This document shows positions 17,153 through 25,256 of a stretch of 64,000 bases of DNA, one piece after another. Below the pieces are notes generated by a model. That model was not told the DNA's origin. It was given only the letters and a program-made list of their open reading frames with translations, and made no database searches. Each line of letters begins with the position of its first letter. Position 1 is the first letter of the stretch. This stretch comes from Burkholderiaceae bacterium (lineage in GTDB: Bacteria; Pseudomonadota; Gammaproteobacteria; Burkholderiales; Burkholderiaceae_A): the NCBI GenBank assembly GCA_018402635.1, contig JAGYIP010000009.1, positions 124,001 through 188,000 of the forward strand. The letters are read 5' to 3'. Position numbers and translations under genes: made by a program.

Positions 17153-19090
17153 ATGCCTAGTCTAAACAAATCAGGCTCTCTTGACCGGCTTGCCTGGTGG
17201 TTTCCGCTTATCTTTGCAGCGGTTATAAGCCTTTGGGTGTTTTTTCAACGCCCCTTGAGCTCGCAGGTGCGCGAGTTGGCTATGGCTCAGGCTGCCTTGG
17301 CAGCCATTCAGCCAAGTGGCTCGCCAGCGCTAAGGTTTTCAACCGGGGCGGCTCAGAGGCTTTGTCAGATTGTTGGGTCTGAGCCTTTGCAGCGGCTCGA
17401 TTGCCGCAATGGGCTAAGCCTTGATGCCCAGGCAGGCGGAAAAGCGACTGCCGACGCCAGGGTGCTGCTTGCGGCCCGCGCGGGCCTTGATGAATGGATT
17501 GAAGGCTATCGCGCCTTGCGTGACGAGCTCTCAGGGCGTCTTGCCACAGGAGGGTCACGCACATGGGTTCTTGCGGGCATTGAGCTAAGACTCGGTGAGC
17601 TGCAAAGGCGACGTGTTGGCCTCAGTCCAGGTTATGCCGAGGTCTTTGATGCGCTGCTTATCGCCGAGGGTGTTCGCTACAGCTCGGTCTCGGGGCAGTT
17701 CTCTGTGCAGCGTTGGGATCTTGCCAGACTGCTCGACAGTCCACGGGCCGTGCTTGAGCGTGCCAATCAACTCGAGCAGCTCCTCTTCTTGCTACCTTGG
17801 CTCGTCGCTGGACTTGCTTTGTTAGGCTGCAGCTTTGTGCAATGGGGCCTAGGTGCCATGGCAGGCTTGGTTTATGCGGTGTTTTTTGGGCTTGCCACGC
17901 TGGGCCTCTTGGTGGTTGCAGATGCATCCGTGCGCTTTGGACAGGGCTCACCGGTCTACCTCTTAAACCCCTTTGCCTATGCCTTTGAGCGGCAGGTTTT
18001 GGTCTACCTGGTTGGGGTGGTGACCCCATGCCTGCTTCTGGCTTTTGCTATTTTCCAAGAGCGTTTGGTCACAAGGGCCCTGCGATGGGTCTCCGACCAT
18101 TTCATTGTGATGAGCTTTCTTATGTTTGGGCTTGCCACGGCGCTCTATGGTCTTGCAAGCCCTGCGGCAGGCTCTGAGGCGATGAAGCTTGCAATGGCGG
18201 GCTTTGCCGGAATTGTCACGAGCCTGTACGCTCGGCAGGCCTACCTTACACGGCTCCATCTGCCCAAGGCCTATACCCTGGCGGGCCTGGCATCGGGCTG
18301 TGTCAGTCTGTTCGTTACACCCGAAAAGCTTAAGCCCAGGTCCGTCGTTGCCGCCCAGCTTCTGAAGGCCTTCGGCCTCATGCTTCTTGTGGGGCTTTTG
18401 GTTATTGGGCTTGCTGCGCTAGTTTTTAGTGACCTCGGCGGCAGCCTTGTCTCGGCCGCGGTGGTCTTAGGCCTTGTCTTTTTACTTTTCGGTCTTCGAC
18501 TGGTTGTTATTGTCTCGGTCTTCGCGTCGGCTGCTGTTGCTCTTGCCCTCATGACAGACAAAGTTCAAGGCCGAATTGACCTTATGCTCTCACCGATGAC
18601 AGCCGCCGTAAGCGACTTTGCCCGTCTCATCAAGTTTTCCGAAGCGGCCCCCGCATCAGGCTACGGGCTTGGCTCTCTGCGCTGGTGCAGCAACGAAGGC
18701 TCCTGTCTGCCTATTCAGGTCTTGAGTGATTACTTTCCAGTTCTTCTTACTGGCGCCTTTGGTGAGTCCATGACCATTCTTCTTTTTGCGCTGCTGGTTC
18801 TGGGATATTTTCTGCTCATGGTGCGAGCAGGTCTTGGTCTTGCAAAGGGAGGGGTCCTTGTGCCGCTGGCCTACGCAGTTGCCTTCTTTTTGCTTTTTTC
18901 ATCACTCGTTCAGACGGCCATCACCTTTCTTGGTAACTGGCGGTTGATGCCGCTAACAGGCCTTGGCCTGCCGGTGCTGAGCATGGGCTGGTCGTCCATG
19001 ATTTCCGTCGCACTTGGGCTTGGCGCGCTGGGCATGGCCGAGCGTCTTGCCCAGCGCGCCTCCATTGCTCAAGGTAGGCCTTTGCCGTGA
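17153..19090 (+). CDS. SEDS-family (FtsW/RodA/SpoVE) protein with N-terminal extension
   Basis: 645-residue polytopic membrane protein. The C-terminal part has SEDS hallmarks: FLGNWRLMPLTGLGLPVLSMG (read in parts) matches the family's P-TG-LPF-SYG segment, and Asp526 in LSDYFPVLLTGAFGES lines up with the conserved Asp of the (T/S)DFIFA...GEE motif. SEDS proteins polymerise peptidoglycan glycan strands with a class B PBP. This one is about 250 residues longer than FtsW or RodA: an N-terminal helix (residues 13-33) is followed by about 170 soluble residues before the multi-helix body. The stop overlaps the start of the transpeptidase gene (GTGA). The start lies 28 bases from the divergent FHA gene. 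Confidence 0.8.
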   Translation: MPSLNKSGSLDRLAWWFPLIFAAVISLWVFFQRPLSSQVRELAMAQAALAAIQPSGSPALRFSTGAAQRLCQIVGSEPLQRLDCRNGLSLDAQAGGKATADARVLLAARAGLDEWIEGYRALRDELSGRLATGGSRTWVLAGIELRLGELQRRRVGLSPGYAEVFDALLIAEGVRYSSVSGQFSVQRWDLARLLDSPRAVLERANQLEQLLFLLPWLVAGLALLGCSFVQWGLGAMAGLVYAVFFGLATLGLLVVADASVRFGQGSPVYLLNPFAYAFERQVLVYLVGVVTPCLLLAFAIFQERLVTRALRWVSDHFIVMSFLMFGLATALYGLASPAAGSEAMKLAMAGFAGIVTSLYARQAYLTRLHLPKAYTLAGLASGCVSLFVTPEKLKPRSVVAAQLLKAFGLMLLVGLLVIGLAALVFSDLGGSLVSAAVVLGLVFLLFGLRLVVIVSVFASAAVALALMTDKVQGRIDLMLSPMTAAVSDFARLIKFSEAAPASGYGLGSLRWCSNEGSCLPIQVLSDYFPVLLTGAFGESMTILLFALLVLGYFLLMVRAGLGLAKGGVLVPLAYAVAFFLLFSSLVQTAITFLGNWRLMPLTGLGLPVLSMGWSSMISVALGLGALGMAERLAQRASIAQGRPLP

Positions 19091-21185
19091 CCTTCTCTAG
19101 GCACCTTCTTCGAGCGACTGTTGGCATCTTGGCGGCTCTCTGCCTGGTTTTGTTCGTTTTAGTGACGAGCTATTTCGATCGTTTTGCGGGCCGGCCTTAT
19201 GCGGAGATTGATGCCTTTGTTCCACTTGAACGGGTGGAGCGACTTAGCCGTCTGGTATCGGCCCTTCGCGAGCCTTTAGCCGTAAGTTCCGAATCCTCTG
19301 CTGCGGCTTTGGCCAAGACCGCACCAGGCCTTTTTGATCGCCTTCCTTGGGTGGACTCAAAAGCCGAGGGGGCTCGACCTTATGCGCTTAGCTGTCCGTC
19401 ACGTCAACAAGAGGTCTTGGCCGGCCGGCTTGCTGGCCAGTTAAATCTTGGTGCAGATGAGACTCTTAAGCGACTTAGCCTGGCCCATGCCGCCTGGGCA
19501 GACGGTGGAGCAAAGGGTTGCCGTGCCTTTTTTGTTGATGTCGATCTGGTCATGCGCTCGGCCTATCTGCTCGATCCAAGTCGGCCACTTTCAAAGCCAG
19601 TGCTTGAGCAGAATCTGACACAGCTTCTCACCGAGCGGGTCGCCTGGGATGCGAAGCCTCCTTGTCTCCGTATACGGTCGTCCGATGAGAGGCTTATCTA
19701 CCTCAAGGGCCCTGCCGGATATTGCCTTGAGGAAGGCATGGGTCTTGGCAGTGAGCTTGCCTTTGGGGGGTCAAGCCGTGAGCTCATTAACTTTATTTAC
19801 TCTCGGCTCTTCGTTGCAGAGGCGGTTCGTGATCTCACACTTGAGGCCCGTCGCCTCGACCTCACCCTTCACCCAGGCCTGCAGTCTTTATTGGACAGTT
19901 ACGGCGATTGCCTCAAAGATCGTATGGACTGTCCTTGGCCTTCTTGGTCCAATGCAGGCCAGCATCAGACGGTCATCGTAGCTGTTATGGACCCGCGTGG
20001 GCAACAGATCCTTGGTATGCGTTGTTTCGGCCAGTGCGCTGCATCGTCGGGTTTGAATCCCTCGGTTGAACAGGCCATTGCGCCTCTGGCCCTACCCGTT
20101 CCCCCGCCTCGATTGCGAAGCTTTTTTATGCCTTGGCTTTTAGTGAGATGGCCTCGACCAAGGCAACTGATCGGCGAGAACTCTCGCTTCAGGTCAAGAC
20201 CTCGGGACAGCTTGATGGGAAAAGCCTCAAACGCAATGAATGGTGGGAACGCCTTGCCCTCTGCGACCTCAAGAGCAGTTTGCAAACCGGGCAGACCATT
20301 GAGTGTGCAATGGCCCGACGTGCCCAGACCCTTGCCACCACCCTGGGATGGAATCAGTACTGTGAGAAAGCGGGAGATGACTGCGGCAGAGTGCGACTCT
20401 CGGGCACGAACTCCGAAGTCATGGGCTATGCCGGTTTTTTTCGTGCCTTACCGCCCTTAGGCTCGGCAGGTGGCTCGGGGGCAGTGGTGCTTCAGTGGTC
20501 CAGCTATAACCAGATTCGAGATGCGGGAGGTATCACCCAAATCCGCGAACCCTATTTTGCTGCATCCGCGGCCGTGCAGTCGGTGCTTGGTGCAGGTGAC
20601 AACCGGGTCTCTGCTCTGGGACTTGCCAGCCTTGCCGGACAGATTGAGCGAATGTCACGGGGTATGGCACCGCTGAATCCCGTTTTGGTGGTTGCACCCA
20701 CGGGCCAGCCTCAGCTGGGTCTACCCCTTCGCCAGTTGCGGCAACAGCAGGCGGCCCGTCAGGTTCGAGATGCCATGGCGCGGGTCATGATCGGGCCTGA
20801 GCCCGGCTGGGATGGCGCTGGCACAGGGCACAACGCTTTTCTCGCAAGCTTTCAAAAAGGATGTAAGGCTCCCTGTCCTATTGAGGCCAAGACAGGTACC
20901 GTAAGCCGACAAGACCCCCGTTTTGCTGGAACGACAACCTTTGCCGCCATTGTGGATCTTGACCGTCTGGCCCGCCAGCTTAGCGAATCCGATGCACCCG
21001 TACAGGTCGCAGCCCCCGTGAATGCCAATGCGACACTTAAGAGCCTGCCGCCGGTGATTACGCTTGGTGTCATCACCATTGCTCGGCAGGATCAACGGCC
21101 ATTGCCCGAGGGGCACGGTGCAAGCCGTTTTGCAATGCAGTTCTTGCGCGACCTTCTCGCGGGGGCTCCGACCGATGGACAGTGA
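19087..21185 (+). CDS. penicillin-binding-protein-like transpeptidase, apparent -1 frameshift
   Basis: Two overlapping frames form one protein of about 699 residues. Frame one (GTG 19087) has an N-terminal membrane helix and a PBP-like strand VIVAVMDPRGQQILGM. It continues past 20100 as nonsense to 20460. The other frame, closed by a TGA at 20067, carries the rest from about 20103 to 21185. Joining by a -1 step on CCCCC (20101-20105) gives VPPASIAKLFYAL, an SxxK motif (Ser342, Lys345). KTGT follows at 602-605. The SxN site is degenerate: Ser398-Leu-Gln sits where it is expected. It is probably the transpeptidase partner of the preceding SEDS protein. The shift may be a sequencing slip, a mutation or programmed frameshifting. 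Confidence 0.78.
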
Positions 21186-21462
21186 CTGGACTAGTTTTCA
21201 GATGGAGCAGGACGCAAGTCCCGAGTCTCAGTTATTAGCCTTTACGCTTTTGCTGCGTGGTGCGTTAAAAGCAAAGAGCCAAGGAATCATTGCCGTCGAT
21301 CTTCCCAGGCAGGTCTACCAGTCCATTACCCCCGATACATTTCGCTCGATTTTTTCAGACCTACTGCTTGAGCGTGACCCCGGTATTGAAGCGCGACTTC
21401 AAATTCGGGTTGTCGATGGACCTGTTTTTGGTTATGGCCGCCGTGCGTCGGAGGATCGGTAG
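21175..21462 (+). CDS. small protein of unknown function
   Basis: 95 residues from ATG 21175, which lies 11 bases inside the end of the transpeptidase gene, so it is probably translated from the same message. No signal peptide or membrane helix is seen. The middle (LLAFTLLLRGALKAKSQGII) suggests an alpha-beta fold, and the tail LQIRVVDGPVFGYGRRAS is basic. I do not recognise the family. Its 3' end overlaps the convergent lipoprotein gene by 31 bases. Confidence 0.6.
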   Translation: MDSDWTSFQMEQDASPESQLLAFTLLLRGALKAKSQGIIAVDLPRQVYQSITPDTFRSIFSDLLLERDPGIEARLQIRVVDGPVFGYGRRASEDR

Positions 21463-21884
21463 ATTCTTGTTGCGCTGGGCGCCTCTTGAGGTGCCTGATG
21501 CAGTTCGGCAGTAGGGCTGCCGCTAGCCTGTGGCGCAGTTGGCCCGGGCGCAGCCGATGGTGATGGCAGGGGCGTAGCCGATGGTGATGGTGATGGTGAT
21601 GGTGTTGGCATAGGCGTTGATGGTGCGCCTGTCCCGGGTGCGGGGCGGGGCGACGGTGCCTGCCCTGCTGATGATGCTGCAGAGGGCCCTACCGATTCCT
21701 TCGTTGGCAGGTTGGGTGCAGTCGACTTCACCTTAGTAGGGCTTGACGCGGCAGTGGGGCTAGGCTTCTCGCCAGACCTGCCTTGAATGCGCTCCATAAC
21801 CTGCCCACAGCCTGACAGGCCTGCTGTTAAAAGAAATAAAGTAAGAACGCAAGTCGTTGGCTTAATGATGCGGAACCTGGGCAT
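21432..21884 (-). CDS. Pro/Ser-rich lipoprotein
   Basis: 150 residues from ATG 21884. A signal peptide ends in the lipobox LSGC (Cys26), so it should be a lipid-anchored envelope protein. The rest is low complexity: a Pro/Ser/Ala/Thr-rich region with SPSPSPSATPLPSPSAAPG, encoded by GATGGT-type repeats around 21555-21605. No domain is recognisable. Such regions act as extended spacers in other envelope proteins. It lies just downstream of sseA on the same strand. Confidence 0.65.
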   Translation of the reverse strand: MPRFRIIKPTTCVLTLFLLTAGLSGCGQVMERIQGRSGEKPSPTAASSPTKVKSTAPNLPTKESVGPSAASSAGQAPSPRPAPGTGAPSTPMPTPSPSPSPSATPLPSPSAAPGPTAPQASGSPTAELHQAPQEAPSATRIYRSSDARRP

Positions 21885-21886
21885 GG

Positions 21887-22756
21887 CTAGCCTACCGCAA
21901 CGGGTCGATGCGATGCCGCGCACCACTCGCTCCAAGAGCCAGGGTAGAGCGAGCTTCCGGTAAGGCCGGCTGCCTCCATAGCAAGCAGGTTATGGCAGGC
22001 GGTAATTCCCGAGCCGCAGCTGTGGATGACCTCGGTGGGTTCCTGTCCCTGAAGCAGCTGCTCAAACTCTTCCCGCAGCTGACTTGCGGGCTTAAAGTAG
22101 CCCTCAGCATCGAGGTTGGCCGACGATGGCCGGCAGAAAGCACCTGGAATATGACCAGCAACCGGGTCGAAGGGCTCCTGGTCGCCTCGATACCGTTCAA
22201 GGCTTCGTGCATCAAGAACCAGGGCAATCTCACGAGGCGAACCGGTCGCCACCCAGGCCTCCATGGCCATTAAATTCCAGCGTGGACTTAGGCTTGGGCG
22301 AATCGCAATTCTCCCAGCGCTTTTCGGCCCAAGATTTGAGCCCTTTAAGGGCTCATCGGCCTGAAGCAGGCCGCCCGCAGAGGTCCAGGCTTTAAGGCCG
22401 CCATTAAGAACGCCAACCTTAAGATGGCCTACCCATCGGCAGAGCCACCAGAAGCGTGCAGCAAAGGCCCCACCCGAATCATCGTAGGCAATGAACAAGG
22501 TGGCGTCAGTGCCACCAATCTCATTGAGCCTAGCAATAAAAGTGTCTGGGCTGGGAAGGGGGTGACGCCCCCCATTAAGGGCTGTGGCCTCGCCCGACAA
22601 ATCTTCGTCGACCGATAAAAAGACGGCCTGCGGCAGGTGGCCAGCAGCGTAGGCCCGAATGCCGGCCGTGGGGTCATTCAGGTCGTGGCGAACATCAATA
22701 ACAATGACGTGCCCCTGCTGGGCAACGAGCTCAGCTGCGGATATAAGCGGATTCAT
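21887..22756 (-). CDS. sseA: 3-mercaptopyruvate sulfurtransferase / rhodanese
   Basis: 289 residues with two rhodanese domains. Active-site loop SCGSGITA holds Cys247. The CGSG(V/I)T form is that of SseA-type mercaptopyruvate sulfurtransferases rather than of thiosulfate rhodaneses (CRKG). The start is ATG 22756 (MNPLISAAEL), inside the last 26 bases of the Rieske gene, implying translational coupling. FWWLCRWVGH and VLNGGLKAW are typical of the inactive N-terminal domain. Confidence 0.9.
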   Translation of the reverse strand: MNPLISAAELVAQQGHVIVIDVRHDLNDPTAGIRAYAAGHLPQAVFLSVDEDLSGEATALNGGRHPLPSPDTFIARLNEIGGTDATLFIAYDDSGGAFAARFWWLCRWVGHLKVGVLNGGLKAWTSAGGLLQADEPLKGSNLGPKSAGRIAIRPSLSPRWNLMAMEAWVATGSPREIALVLDARSLERYRGDQEPFDPVAGHIPGAFCRPSSANLDAEGYFKPASQLREEFEQLLQGQEPTEVIHSCGSGITACHNLLAMEAAGLTGSSLYPGSWSEWCAASHRPVAVG

Positions 22757-23858
22757 TGAAGATCTCATCACCGAGCGAGCGGCGTAGGTATTCGTGGAAG
22801 TGAAGCATGCCGTCCTCCATGGGCGAATGGTAGGGGCCAATCTCGTTGCGACCTTGTTGCAATAACGCTCTGCGACCACGGTCCATACGAATAGCAATTT
22901 CGTCGTCCTCAACAACAGTCTCGTTGTAGGCAGCCTGCTGAGCCTCAATGTAGCTGGGCTCAAAAAAGGCGATCTCCTCGGGATAGTAGAACTCGACAAT
23001 ATTGCGCGTTTCTTGCGGGCCAATGGGGTGAAGGCTACTTACGACCAGTACCTTCGGGTACCACTCCACCATGATGTTCGGGTAGATGGTCATCCAAATT
23101 GCACCGAATCGGGGCAGCTTGTGGTCGTGCATGCGAAGCACCTCGTTCTGCCAGCGCTGATAAACGGGCGTGGGCCCACCTTCAAGGCTGCTTAAGCCAA
23201 CGGCCTGTAGGTTGTAGTTTTCCCCAAAATGCCAACGTAGCTGCTTGCAATTCACAAACTGACCCAGACCCGGATGGAAGGGCACCACATGATAGTCGTC
23301 CATGTAGACCTCAATGAAGCTCTTCCAGTTGTAATTGCAAATGTGTTCGTGTTGGCTGTGAAAAACATAGCCTTCAAAGCTGAGCTGATCAAAGAACGGA
23401 ACGTCTTTCAGCTCATTAATAAGGGTTTTGGGCCCCTCAAAAAGCAGGCCGTTCCATTCGTTGAGTGCCTGGCGCTTGAGGTGGCGACAAGGGTCTTCGT
23501 CAAAGTGTGGCGCTCCAATAAGCTCGCCATGAAGGTTGTATGTCCAGCGATGCAGGGGGCAGACAATGGATTGAGCCTTGCCTCGCCCCTCGAGCATGAC
23601 GGCCTGCCGATGCCTGCAGACGTTCGACAATAGCTCGATGCCAGCCGCGTTGTTAACCAAAACCCGCCCGTGGTCTTCAGAGGCCAGCGTATGAAACTTA
23701 CCTTGCTCATCCACCATCAGTCGATGGCCCACGTAGCCGGGGCCGGCTTTAAAGCAACGCTGTTGCTCGAGATCGAGCACAGACTGGCTGAAATAGCTAT
23801 GCACCGGAAGCTGCGCGGGGCTTGGCGCAAGCCGAGAAAAGGTTCCGACATCCGACAT
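22731..23858 (-). CDS. Rieske-type ring-hydroxylating oxygenase, alpha subunit
   Basis: 375 residues from ATG 23858, preceded by GGGAGGGAG. The Rieske [2Fe-2S] ligands are Cys81, His83, Cys100 and His103 (CRHRQAVML ... CPLHRW). The mononuclear-iron site follows in NWKSFIEVYMDDYHVVPFHP with two His after Asp-Asp. Such enzymes insert oxygen into aromatic or other substrates using electrons from a reductase, but no reductase or beta subunit gene is adjacent. The substrate is unknown. Confidence 0.88.
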   Translation of the reverse strand: MSDVGTFSRLAPSPAQLPVHSYFSQSVLDLEQQRCFKAGPGYVGHRLMVDEQGKFHTLASEDHGRVLVNNAAGIELLSNVCRHRQAVMLEGRGKAQSIVCPLHRWTYNLHGELIGAPHFDEDPCRHLKRQALNEWNGLLFEGPKTLINELKDVPFFDQLSFEGYVFHSQHEHICNYNWKSFIEVYMDDYHVVPFHPGLGQFVNCKQLRWHFGENYNLQAVGLSSLEGGPTPVYQRWQNEVLRMHDHKLPRFGAIWMTIYPNIMVEWYPKVLVVSSLHPIGPQETRNIVEFYYPEEIAFFEPSYIEAQQAAYNETVVEDDEIAIRMDRGRRALLQQGRNEIGPYHSPMEDGMLHFHEYLRRSLGDEIFNESAYIRS

Positions 23859-23956
23859 CAGACTCCCTCCCTTGAAAAGAAAGCCCTCTAGTTTAGCCTT
23901 TTTGCCTGCAAAGGCGCTCTCGAGTTGCATCATTAGTCGTCTAAAATAAAAGGCTT

Positions 23957-24265
23957 ATGGCAAAAAAAGACCCCTCCAAGGCCCATGAGCCTGAAAATCA
24001 GGCCGAACAAAGCCTCGAATCCATTCAAACAATGAGTTTCGAGCAGGCCATGGCCGAGCTTGAGCAAATTTCAGCGCGGCTCGACGCCAACGAGCTCTCG
24101 CTTGCAGGCTCGCTTGCGGCCTATCAGCGCGGCGGCCAGCTGCTTGCCCATGCCAAGGCCCTGCTTGAGTCTGTTCAGACGCAAATTGAGGTCATCGACG
24201 AGCAAGGTCGAAGGTCGGTTCCCAGCCATACCTTTCTTGCGGATGATGGGCCACCGGCCTCCTGA
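23957..24265 (+). CDS. xseB: exodeoxyribonuclease VII small subunit
   Basis: 102 residues. SFEQAMAELEQISARLDANE, LAGSLAAYQRGGQLLAHAKA and ALLESVQTQIEVID are the XseB helices. Many copies bind one XseA. It leads an xseB-ispA-dxs-folE2 operon; the large-subunit gene xseA is 12 kb away, as in many proteobacteria. Confidence 0.95.
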   Translation: MAKKDPSKAHEPENQAEQSLESIQTMSFEQAMAELEQISARLDANELSLAGSLAAYQRGGQLLAHAKALLESVQTQIEVIDEQGRRSVPSHTFLADDGPPAS

Positions 24266-25227
24266 TGACCGGGCAGGCGTCTTCTTTGAGCAGTCTTAAA
24301 TCAACCCAGGGGCAGACCGATCTGTCCGGTTGGCGACAGGCCATTGAAGCGCGTCTGCACCATCACCTTCATCCTTCTAGCCTTGCTAAGACAAAGCCTT
24401 GTCAAGAGAGTCTGGATCGTCTTTGGCAGGCCATGGCCCATGGTGTTCTTGGGGGAGGCAAAAGGGCAAGAGGCCTTTTGGTCATGGCCTCAGCCCAGGC
24501 GGTTGGTTATCCGTCCATGTCCGAGGGCTGCCTTGATATTGCCTGCGCCCTTGAATGCATTCATGCCTTTTCACTTGTTCACGATGACATGCCCTGCATG
24601 GACGACGACGATTTACGACGCGGTAAGCCGACGGTGCATGTGGCCTACGATGAGGCCACCGCACTGCTAGTGGGCGATGCCTTGCAGACCTTGGCATTTG
24701 AGCTTGTTGCCGATGCAAAGGGCCTTGACGATTCAACCAAAGTTCAAATTCTGCGGGTCTTAAGTGGGGCAACGGGGGCTCGTGGAATGGCAGGCGGTCA
24801 GGCCATCGACATCCATCGTGTTGCCCAGGCAATGCAACAGCCCGAACTCAAAGAGATGCACAGCTTAAAAACGGGGGCCCTCATTTGTGCAGCGGCGCAG
24901 TCAGGTGCTTTGCTTGGCCTTGGTTCGCAGGCCACAGCCTTGCCGCTTTATGCCTGCATTCGTGCCTTTGCGATCGATCTGGGCCTGGCCTTTCAGGTGC
25001 TTGATGACCTGCTTGATGCCAGCGCTTCAACCGGGGTGCTTGGGAAGACAGCGGGTAAAGATGCGCTGGCTGAAAAACCCACCTTTGTGAAGTTGTTGGG
25101 TCTTGACCAGACCCAAGATCTGGCCAATCGTCTGCACCGTTCGGCATTTGCCCATATTGAAGGTCTAGACGAGAAAGCCGATGCGCTGCGTGATTTGGCC
25201 CACGCATTGACGCACCGTCAACACTAG
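24265..25227 (+). CDS. ispA: farnesyl diphosphate synthase
   Basis: Chain-elongating prenyl transferase making geranyl and farnesyl diphosphate. 320 residues. The first Asp-rich motif is DDMPCMDDDD and the second DDLLDA. The start ATG overlaps the xseB stop (TGATG). Position between xseB and dxs is the classic proteobacterial arrangement. Confidence 0.96.
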   Translation: MTGQASSLSSLKSTQGQTDLSGWRQAIEARLHHHLHPSSLAKTKPCQESLDRLWQAMAHGVLGGGKRARGLLVMASAQAVGYPSMSEGCLDIACALECIHAFSLVHDDMPCMDDDDLRRGKPTVHVAYDEATALLVGDALQTLAFELVADAKGLDDSTKVQILRVLSGATGARGMAGGQAIDIHRVAQAMQQPELKEMHSLKTGALICAAAQSGALLGLGSQATALPLYACIRAFAIDLGLAFQVLDDLLDASASTGVLGKTAGKDALAEKPTFVKLLGLDQTQDLANRLHRSAFAHIEGLDEKADALRDLAHALTHRQH

Positions 25228-25256
25228 TTCATTGTTAAGGCTGTAGGGGGAGACGC

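Noticed and set aside
20133-21185. Separate gene starting at ATG 20133
   Set aside because: That start would lose the SxxK serine just upstream; the frame is better read as the second half of the frameshifted transpeptidase.
22757-23023. N-terminal extension of sseA by about 90 codons
   Set aside because: The extension lies in the Rieske gene in another frame and does not resemble rhodanese sequence; MNPLISAAEL is the natural start.
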